Assembly (NCBI RefSeq): GCF_028389875.1 | Contig: NC_084672.1 | Location: forward strand, 1,757,501-1,821,500 | DNA length: 64,000 nucleotides | Source of the DNA: Rhea pennata | Lineage: Eukaryota > Chordata > Aves > Rheiformes > Rheidae | Direction of reading: 5' to 3' | Shown here: piece by piece, positions 55,843 through 64,000 of the stretch | How positions within the stretch are numbered: the stretch's first letter is position 1 | How the letters are laid out: each line of letters begins with the position of its first letter | Translations under genes and position numbers: made by a program | Notes under the pieces: generated by a model | Seen by the model: the letters and a program-made list of their open reading frames with translations, nothing else | The model's database searches: none | What the model was told of the DNA's origin: nothing

Positions 55843-57454
55843 GCTGGGCAGTTTCTCGCCATGCTCAGGTGTCGCTGGGGCCGTGGGATGGGATGGGACG
55901 GGGCGGCCGGCGCTGGCCCAGCCGTGTCCGGAGCTGCCCGCGGGCGCGCGGCGAGCTCCTGCGGCCCCCGAGCAAGATCTCCAACCAGCGCCCGCGACAA
56001 GCTCTGAGCCTTTTCTCCCTCCTTTGCACGTCGCCCCCCAGGCTCTGGACTTCTGAAGTCGGGATGCAGGTTTCCCCAAAGGAGACCTTGCTCCCAGATG
56101 AAGCGGATGCGGCTGCAGGGATTTACCCAGCAAACGCGGGATTTTCCGCTGCTCTGCAGGCTGGAGCTGCACTCGCTACGGGTGCGGGATGGTCGCTGGC
56201 CGGAGAGGCTCCAGCCCTGCAGAGGGTGGCAATTCAACAATTTGGGGCAATTTTTACTTGGGCTGGATGTGTGCGGTCGCCGTGTGGGAACGACAGCCCT
56301 TTCCTGGGCACGCAGAGCGTCCCGGGGCGGTACACCTGGTCTCCCGCTCCTGGCCGGGGCAGGGGCTGGGAGCTGGTGACTCCCGCTGCGAGCAGCCAGC
56401 TCTCGCGGGCCATTCCCTCTGTGCTTTCACCAGGCCGTGTTTCAAACCCCGTATGTGCTTGCCATCTGAGTTTTCTAATATTTCCTTCTATTTACTAAAA
56501 AAAAAAAAAAGGAAAAAAAATTAATTTTCACCAAAAACATGTTTGTTCCTTTTGGCTGTTGTTGTCTCCTGAAATTCTGATTTTTGTTCCAGAATTAGCT
56601 AGAAAACCTAGCTAAGAGCAGAATGTTTTGTCGCCCAGGGCTCTGCTGGCGGTGGGGTGCTGCACCAACAACCTGCCCAGCACCCGCAGCTCTGCGGCTG
56701 TCTGCATCCTGCCGCTCCTTTGATCCCCGTCCCGGACGTGCCCTCTCCCAGCTGGCATCCTCAAACATAGATTTTTTAGCAGGGAAGGAAGGGGGGAAAT
56801 GAAAAGCAGCTGAATCTCCCCAGTGCTCTGTGGCACCCAAAAGCGCGTCTTGAGCAGAGCTCGTCTGCCCCCCTGCAGCCCCCGAGTGCCCGACGGGCAC
56901 TCAGGGGGGGACTTCAGCCTTCGGACTCGTTGCAAGGGATCTTTCCTGGTGGCTGGGGGGGAAGAGGGGGAAAAGCCCGCTCGGGACCGTCCCTTGCTCC
57001 GCTGCTGCGCAGGGGGAGCGGGCGCTGCTCCAGCTCCTGGCTGCGCCTCGGGTCTCCCAGGCTTCGCGGACGCGGCGAGCACGTGAGATGCTCCCGGGCG
57101 CCCCTGCAAACAAGGCTTGGGGCGGAAAGCAAAGCGCCTCCAGGGTCGTGTCTACCATCCATAAAGAAACCAAGGGTGATATTTATCTTTCCCTTTGGGA
57201 AAAGGGGGGACTTGCAGGCAGCAGCGGGTCCTTCCTCCCCGGTGGGAGAGGCCCAGGCTGACTCCTCCAAGGTGACCGCAAGCGAGGTCTGAAGGTGCTG
57301 GAAACCTTCTGGAGACCCGGGTCCACCGGCCAGGATGCAGCTCCCGGCGTCCCGGCCCCGGGGCGCCGAGTTCCCACGGGAAGGAGCCTCGCCGGCGGCT
57401 CCTCCGGAGCCGGGACGGGGCCGCAGGGGACCTCGCCGTCGCGCGGGCCCCATC
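55843..57454. other. Distal upstream region of ITGA11
   Basis: No gene is seen. The sequence is GC-leaning with an A14 run near 56,498-56,511 and an AT-richer patch at about 56,440-56,640. It may hold distal ITGA11 promoter elements, but no specific site stands out. Confidence 0.6.
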
Positions 57455-57849
57455 GGCTGGCCAATGCGGCTCGGAGCTCACCGGCCCCAAAATCCCAGCC
57501 GGTGGCTGCCGGAGGAGCCGAGGGGCCGCGGGAAGTGCCGAGCCCCATCCGGGGAGTCCCCGGCGGTGGCGGGGGGTGGGGGGGGTGAAGCCACTTGCTG
57601 GCTTTTTCCCCTGCTCCTTCGCCGTTAGCAGCGCCGAGGGGCTTTTCCCGAAAGGGTGCCGGGGCCGAGCCTGTCCTGCCTCCCGTCCCCTCGTGCTGTT
57701 CCTCCTCCAAGCGCCGCTCGTCCCTCCCACTCCCTCCCCGCCGCCGGCTTCTGCCAGGGAGCCGGGAAGGGTCGGGGAGCAGCGCGAGGGTTGCTAGCCG
57801 AGCGGGGCTACCAGTCTGGCTGGGTGCCTCCGGCGGATGCTCGGGGCCC
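57455..57849 (+). promoter_or_regulatory. ITGA11: Putative ITGA11 proximal promoter and 5' leader
   Basis: This CpG-rich 395 bp stretch precedes the ITGA11 start codon. A CCAAT box lies at 57461-57465 (GGCCAATGCGG). I see no TATA box close to the start. The transcription start is unknown. Confidence 0.5.
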
Positions 57850-57901
57850 ATGGACCCCCGCCGCGGGCTCGCCGTCGCCTGGGTTCTCTGCCTGCTGCCC
57901 G
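57850..57901 (+). CDS. ITGA11: ITGA11 exon 1 (signal peptide)
   Basis: ATG at 57850 opens a 17-residue frame with a basic start (DPRRG) and a hydrophobic core (LAVAWVLCLLP). The donor is GTAAGC. The start context has G at +4 but C at -3. No better in-frame ATG lies upstream. Confidence 0.9.
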
Positions 57902-60900
57902 GTAAGCGCCACGGCTGGGCGCCGGGCGGAAAGCGGGGCTTTTCCCCCGGGGAAAGGGATGCCGGGCTTCGAGGGGCGGCGGGAGGGGGAAAGCCGCCCG
58001 TCCTCGCGCCCGCGTCCGGGCTGCAGCCGCTCAGGCGCCCGCGCCGCCTTGTTCCCCCGGGGCGAACAAGGGGGGCAAAAGCCGAGGAAAATAAAGCAGC
58101 TGGTTTTAGGCAGCGCTAGTTTGGTGCTCCCCCCCCCCCGATGGCTTCTCCGTCCTTAGCAGCCGAGGGGACCGTGCGAAGGGGCTGAACAAGCAGCCGG
58201 CAGCGAGCCCCGGGGCGGGCGCTGCGTTTGGGGGGCGCGAGCTTGCAGGCGGTGCCGCGGCCGCGCGGGGCCCCCGGGGCGCCGGCGCGCTTCGGCTTGC
58301 CCGCGTGCCTGCGAGGCGAAACCCGCCAGCAGCGCGGACGGGGTCCCCAGCAGCGGTCGCTTCGCCCGGCTCACGTTTTGCCGACTCTCCGGCCGCGGCG
58401 AGGCTGCGGCGGGCTGTGCCGCGAGGAAATCCCTTCTCCCGCTGAACGCGCGCGCCCGGAGCCGCAAACGTTTCCAGACGTCCTGGGCGAAGAGCACCCC
58501 GGTTTGGGGTTGTCCCCCCCCCCCGCCGCCCCGTTCTGGTTGCACTGCTGCACGATAAATCAAGGCGAGCCGCAGCGTAGCTGCCTTGGCTTAATGGGGA
58601 ACATGTGTCGGCGGCTCGCGGCGGGGCGGCGCGGGGCTGCGCGGCGCCGTGCACGCCGGTGCGGTGCGGCGCGGTGCACCGCGGTGCGGCGCGGCGGGTC
58701 GCTCCGCCGTGCTTACGTGGGCAGCCGGGTGCCCGCGGGAGAGGCCGTGCGTGGCGGCACCGCGGCCGGGCTGGGGCGGGGTGGGGGGGCGGGGGGGACG
58801 TGGCACATCCGCCTCGCTGCCTCCGTCCCGGCCCGGCCCTGCGCCGCGGCGGTGCCTGCTCCGAGGGGAATCCCTCCCCGGAGCGATTCCCGGAGCGCCG
58901 CGCCGTCCTCTGCGCCGCCGGCTCGTTAAAGCGCGGCTCGTCAGGATCAACGCCCGGCGCTGCCGGCGGAGCCCGGCAGGAACCGCTGCGGCTCGGCCGC
59001 TGTTTTTCTCGGCTCGCGTGTTTTTCCGGAGCGGGCGGCTGCCTCGTCCCCCCGCGGCCGTGCCCCGCGCCGGGCACAGCGGCAACGGGAGCCGCGGCCA
59101 CCCGCCGCCGCAGCCGGTGTTTCAGCACGGTCCTTTGCGCTGTTAAACGCGGCCCCGTGTTGTAAAAGCAGCAAAACAGCTTTTTGGGGACAGAAAGCCG
59201 GGATTATGGAAGCACAAGGCGCTTCTGTAGCCAGCGCTCGGCGGCTGTTTGTTGAAGATTTTGTGGGTAACCAGGAATGCTGCCGAACACGGGCTCGTGA
59301 TGACGGGTCTCACAGTCATCCGCGGTATTCCCTGGTTTTCGGTCTGCAGCTGTATCCGAGCGGTTCCTAGCGCTGGCCGCAGGCACAGGCTGGGCGACAG
59401 CAACCCGGAGGGGAATTTGGCGCTTTCAGCATTTCGCTGCGCAAAGCGAGGTTGTCGGAGCTTGGAGCTGGCACAAGAGCATCTGCTCCGAAAGGCTCCT
59501 CCTGGGCCTTGCTCGCTCTTGCCCGGGCACCCTCTAGGAAGCTCAAGGGCTTTCTAGCTAAGCCAAATATTTCAGTCCTCCAAAAGAAAAAAACCAACAC
59601 TGTGCATCGCAGACGGGGTCCAGAGGGGCGCCCGGTGCTGCCGAAGCCCGTGCGGCAGCCGGCTCCTCGTGCCGCGGCCCCCGCCGCACGCGCCCGAGCC
59701 CGGCGCCCGGAGCGGGGCGAGGTGCAAGCGGGCGCCGCCGGGCCGGTTCCCGCGCGTGGGCTGCGGCGATCGGAGAGGCAAGGGGAGCGAAAACAGCGGC
59801 GCGGAGCTTTAGCGCGTGCCGCCTGCCGCCGGCGCCGCTCCGGGTTTTTGGCAGACGGGAGCTTTCCGCCCGCCCCGCGCTGCCGGGCTCCCGCGGCCGC
59901 GGGCAGGGCTGCGCCGGCCCCCGGGCGAGCTGGCCCGCGCGTCGCGCTGCCCTCGGCCCGCGCCGGGCGGCCCCGAGCGCCGGGCCCCGGCCCTGCCTTG
60001 GCTCTTCCTCTCTCGAGAAACTCTGTCCCGAGCTGCGGGAGTGCCCCAGGCCAGCGAAACGGCTCGTGCCTGCAAAATGGTATTTTTTCCTCATCTAGAA
60101 GGGAAAAAAAAAAAAAATCTTCCAGCAGCAAAACCGCCTGGCTCGGGTCTCCTCAAGCTGCCGAGGCTCGGAGGCAACGACCACGCACCGAAGCCCCCCC
60201 GACCCGGGGCGAGCTCGGGGCGCGCGACCCCGGCAGCCAAGGCAGCCCCGAGCCCCGGCTTCCCCGGGGGCCCCTGTGCCAGCAGCGGGCGAGGGACGTG
60301 CTCGGCCCCGAGGAGCGGCGGGGCCGGGGCGGGTGTTTGCCCGTCGCCTGCCGCCGGCTCTGCTCCCGCGAGCTGCTCGTCGGGGCCGGAGGGGCCGGAG
60401 GGGCCGGAGGGCCGCGGGGGGAGGCAGCGGCGGCGCAGCCCCCTCCGGCAGGTCTGGCCGCCTGCGCTCTTGCACCGAGAGCTTATTTTTATTCTTTTGG
60501 CAGGAAAGGTAGCTTTTATTCCCAATACTGTTTCCCAAACGCGTTTTTTTTTTTTTTTTCTTATTTTTCTTTTCAATATTTGACCTGACAAGAATCAAAA
60601 GTTTGGACCCGGCAAAAGCTCCAGTTCCGAAAGGAGATATTTGAGGCTTCCTGTCTTGGCGGGATCGCAAGCAAAACATGTGGGTTTGGGTCACTTATTT
60701 ATGACGGTGATGTCACTCCTGACAAGAAAATGGGACTTGGTTCTTCGGGTTGCTAAATCTCCTTGACAACCTTTCAAAAGCCTCTGATTAATTTAATCCA
60801 GTTTAAATACTCTCAGATTTTTCCTTCTGCCTCGAATGCACCCACATCTGTCTGCTGTCCGAGATTCCTCCCCTCCCGTACGCACAGTCCCTCGATTTTG

Positions 60901-62757
60901 CCATCCACACTTTCCAGCTTTCTTCCAGCTCCCTGCGGTTTTCCACCTCCCCAGCAGCCCCTCGAGGGCGGTGGCGGCCGCCTGCCTGGAGCGGGACGGG
61001 GGTCCCGTGCTCCGGCGGGATCGCCCCGCTCCTGCCCCCTTCCTTCGGGGTTTTTTTTTACTCCCTATCTGTAGCGAAACACCATCAAACCACGGCTGTG
61101 CGTGCGGGAAATAGCTTTTCCTAGAGATGAAGCTTGCAATTTTGTATGATTTTTGAAATCTCCCCCCCCACACACACACCCCCCAGAGCCGGACCCTCGA
61201 GCCAGGACCTGCCCGCTTGATTTCCCCCCCCAAAACACCGCGGGCAGCTCCGAGGCTCCCGCTGCTTGCGTACGTGGGCGGCAGCCCGCCGCTCTTGGGC
61301 TCGTTCTCGTGCACATCAGAATTAATTCTGCTTTCCCCGGAAGACAGCGGAGGGGCACGGCGGCGAGCGGCAGCCGGACGCGTCCCCGTCCCGCGGCGTC
61401 CCAGCTCCGCGGGCTCTCCCCGCTCGTCGCCCTTCCTTGGGACGGCCGGTCTGGGCAGCGGGGCCCTGATTTCCCCAGTGGGTAATGGTTAAGATGAAGC
61501 AGTTTTTAATATGTTTTTAATGTTAAATAAGGTCAACCTACCACACAATACATTAGATCTGATCTTCTTTATTTTTTTAATTCCTGCTTTCTAGAGTTTC
61601 TCCGTGCAGGATTTTAGAGGTCCTTGCCTGGGCTTCTCGGCCGGGAAGCCGGCGCTGCAGCTCCGCGGGTCCCTCGCTCCAACTGCAGACGCTCACAGCT
61701 ATTCCCAGCGCCGCTGCCTACGAGGACAACTTCCCGTCCTCGGCCTTTTTGCCTGGGAAGTGACATTCCCAGCCTCTCCTGGCGACAACCCCCTCTTGCA
61801 CCCCTATAAACACCAAGCACGATCCCTTGGAGCGTACTTTCCGGCCGCCTTCGCTAGCGGTGCCGGAGGCCTTTGCCCGTAAGAGCAGGAGACCCCAGCA
61901 GCCGCCCTCTGCCCGCGGGTGAGCGAAAGCTGGGATGCGCCGGCTGTCGCCTCTGCTTCCCCTCGCCCAGCGGAGCCAGAGCCCCACGGCCTGGATAAAC
62001 GCTCTTCCCGCGGGACGGCCTCCAAGCCCAGGAGCTTTTCCACCGGGGAGGCTGGGGAGCAACCTGGGGGCCATCAAAATTCCCACGCTGGGTCGAGGCA
62101 ACAGGAGCAGCGGGAAATCTCTGCCTCTTCTCCTCCGTTTGCATTCCCAGCCGCGGCGACGAGGCCCTATAGAAACCCTATAGCGAGCCTCGCCACTCCG
62201 ACCGCGCTGAGCTGCCTCCGTTGGCAGCACCGGATGCGGTGGCCTAGGGGAAGAAAAGTGTTTCTTTTCTCCTAAAACAGAAGAGCGTTTTTGCTCCCTG
62301 GCAGCACGTCAGCACCTGAAGGGTGAAGGCTCTTTGCAGGCCCCAGCTAGGCTGGAGGAGGAGGAGGAGGAAAGGTCCTCACCGGCACAGCTGTGGCCTC
62401 TAAGCCCTAAATGATCCAGCTTAAAACCAGCAGCTCCTGGGGTGGCTCAGCACCTGTGGGGGCTGCAGGTGAGCTGGTCTTGGTGTGGCTCCTCTCCCCA
62501 GGCTGGGGTGGAGGTGTGATGGGGGGTGGAAACACCTCATGCTTTACCCAGGTCTCATCTAGGATGTGCTCTGCGTTTGGGGGAACTGTATCCTCCTACC
62601 AACATGGTGCCTTGACTGATGGGGTCCCTTTTCTCCTCTCCTCAGGGTTCAGTGATGCCTTCAACATTGACACCAAGAGGCCCAAAATCATAGCAGGCTC
62701 TAAAGAAGCGTATTTTGGCTACACAGTGCAGCAGCATGACATTGGGGGCAAGAAATG
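57850..62757 (+). CDS. ITGA11: ITGA11, integrin alpha-11 (exons 1-2, 3' partial)
   Basis: Exon 1 (57850-57901) encodes MDPRRGLAVAWVLCLLP plus the first base of a Gly codon. Exon 2 (62646-62757) continues FSDAFNIDTKRPKIIAGSKE and ends DIGGKK plus two bases of a Trp codon. The joined N-terminus closely parallels human integrin alpha-11 (MD..RGL..AW.L.L.PGF.D.FN.DT). The first 17-18 residues are a signal peptide, and FGYTVQQHDI is the first strand of the seven-bladed propeller of alpha integrins. Integrin alpha-11 pairs with beta-1 as a receptor for fibrillar collagen on mesenchymal cells. Its inserted I domain, calf domains and transmembrane part would lie to the right of the window. ITGA10 and ITGA2 are relatives, but the N-terminus and the position next to CORO2B select ITGA11. 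Confidence 0.93.
60382..60408. repeat. GGGGCCGGA repeated three times
   Basis: Three perfect 9-bp units lie in ITGA11 intron 1. Their G runs could support a G-quadruplex. Confidence 0.9.
61480..61600. promoter_or_regulatory. AT-rich element candidate in ITGA11 intron 1
   Basis: This AT-rich block in GC-rich surroundings contains AAGGTCA (a nuclear-receptor half-site) directly followed by ACCTACCACA (a RUNX-type ACCACA core). The spacing is suggestive of an enhancer for a mesenchymal gene, but this is by motif only. Confidence 0.3.
62646..62757 (+). CDS. ITGA11: ITGA11 exon 2
   Basis: This 112-bp exon completes the split Gly codon and ends with TG of a Trp codon, followed by GTAAGT. It encodes the mature N-terminus and the first FG-GAP strand (EAYFGYTVQQHD). 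Confidence 0.94.
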
Positions 62758-64000
62758 GTAAGTGAGCTCTGTGCTGGTCTCTGGAGAAGAGATGGGTCTA
62801 AAGCAACCCCTGCAAGGTGCCAGAGGCTTCCTTCTGCTCTCTCCCACTGCTGGCTTGGGGTGGGCTGTGTCTGAGCTTCCCTGTGCTGGGAGAAACCAAG
62901 AGTCTGCTCTGGGTGATGCTGGTGCCAAGCCCAAGCCAGAGCATGGAAAGCAGCTTTGCACCAGATGAGGAAAATGCCTTCTGCCTGTCAAAAAGAAGAA
63001 CTTAGAGTGAGGGCTGATGGTACGTGCAGTCTGTGCCCGCTGCAGGGGTGTGGAGGGGAAGGGGCAGCACTGGGCTGCCAGGTGAGCTCGGTTGTGGTCC
63101 TGTGCCATGAAACAGGGCTGCTGGAGGTGCAGGAGGAAGCTTTTGGCTGGTTTCCACATCTTGATGGCAAAGGTGGTGTGGCACGTGGGGCCAAGGTGAC
63201 CTCTGGCAGCAGGTGGAGAGATCTTGTGGTGTTTCTGCCATGGGAAGTGCCTTTCCCCCCTCCATGGCCCTTGGTGGCAGGTGAGCCCTGGCACTGCCTG
63301 CTGCCACGCTGCAGCAGCCCTCGGCACGTGCAGCTGGGCCGGGGCAGGTGCTGGCGGCAGGGGGGTGATTTCACTTCGGCAGGTTCACAATTCCCTGGGG
63401 CTGCTCTGACTCCAAAACTCAGTGGAAACCCATTTGATTTTTGGGTCAAGGCCATTCCATTTTATATAGTTTTCAAAGAGCTGAGGTCTGCAGAAGTGAT
63501 CAAATCTGCCTGCGTTTGTTAGTAATGCGAGATGAAACTTGGATGGATTTCACTCGGGTTTTGGGTTTCATGACAGACGTTTTGCTCCTAGCCAGGGACT
63601 ATCCACAGCTGGGAAAGGAGAGGAGCCGGTGCTAAGTAGCCACTTGGCAGATGTTGGAGGAGACACTTAATGTGCTCCAGAATCCATCTAGATGCTACAG
63701 TGATGAGGGCAACCCAAAAGCACGTGAAGCTCCCTGCAACTGCAGAACGCAGTGCTCTGGGGTCAGCAGCCAGGCTTCAAGCAGCAAGCAAACGCTTTAT
63801 GCGAGCTGATGCTTCTGAAATTCAAAATAAGGCTGGTTTGTAATGAGCGTGATGCTTCTGAAATTCAAAATAAGGCTGGTTTGTAATGAGCGTGAGCTTG
63901 GCTGGCGACGGAGGGCAGCGCGGCGGGAGGCTGGCGGAGCAGAGCCCGTCCCGCTGTCCTCGTGCTGAGCCCGTAGCTTGGCGCGGGCTGCGGGGAGGTT
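62758..64000 (+). other. ITGA11: ITGA11 intron 2 (5' part)
   Basis: This non-coding sequence runs to the edge of the window. It includes a 43-bp tandem duplication at 63807-63892. No exon 3 is visible. Confidence 0.75.
63807..63892. repeat. 43-bp perfect tandem duplication
   Basis: A 43-bp segment beginning TGATGCTTCTGAAATTC is present twice in direct succession (63807-63849 and 63850-63892) without a base change. It is either very recent or an assembly artefact. Confidence 0.95.

Larger units (their letters stand above)
57902..62645 (+). other. ITGA11: ITGA11 intron 1
   Basis: This intron is about 4.7 kb. Its left half continues the CpG island (to about 59.1 kb) and has a GC-rich block near 59.6-60.5 kb with GGGGCCGGA repeated three times (60382-60408). 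An AT-rich block lies at 61,480-61,600. It ends with a pyrimidine tract (CCCTTTTCTCCTCTCCTCAG). No further exon was found. Confidence 0.8.

Noticed and set aside
59367..60694. Large open frames in ITGA11 intron 1
   Set aside because: They lie between two well-supported exons, are composition-driven, and have no family resemblance.

Overview
This is vertebrate nuclear DNA, most likely from a bird. It has two CR1 LINE 3' ends with an avian-type tail, short introns, and very high GC from about 14 kb to 62 kb, as on a bird microchromosome. It carries the conserved gene order ANP32A / CORO2B / ITGA11, which matches human 15q23 in order and relative orientation: ANP32A and CORO2B converge tail to tail, and CORO2B and ITGA11 diverge head to head. 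The ANP32A gene has no copy of the extra exon that gives most birds a 33-residue insertion. That points to a palaeognath (ratite or tinamou), or less likely to a non-avian archosaur or turtle.

Layout. 1-11,535 (+): ANP32A from within intron 1 to its poly(A) signal. Exons 2-7 are complete, exon 1 lies off the left edge, intron 1 holds a decayed tRNA-Ile-like sequence, and intron 3 holds a CR1 end. 11,536-19,349: spacer between the convergent 3' ends, with an orphan CpG island near 14.0-14.7 kb. 19,350-40,310 (-): CORO2B, complete. Twelve coding exons join in frame to a 480-residue coronin, and a further 69-bp in-frame cassette exon candidate lies in intron 1. Intron 1 ends in a roughly 1-kb minisatellite next to exon 2, and intron 2 has a 65-bp-period minisatellite. 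40,310-57,849: about 17.5 kb of non-coding DNA between the two divergent promoters, with AT-rich conserved-element candidates, short palindromes, a 32-34 bp minisatellite at 47.1-47.6 kb and a second CR1 end. 57,850-64,000 (+): the start of ITGA11. Exon 1 encodes the signal peptide and exon 2 the N-terminus of the mature chain; the rest lies off the right edge.

The three genes are ordinary host genes and do not form one pathway. ANP32A is an acidic nuclear chaperone and phosphatase inhibitor, CORO2B an actin-associated WD-repeat protein, and ITGA11 a collagen-receptor subunit. CORO2B and ITGA11 are both linked to adhesion and the cytoskeleton. All exon limits were derived by eye from reading frame, GT/AG sites and recalled family sequence; no alignment was run. 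Most long open frames in the GC-rich part are not genes.
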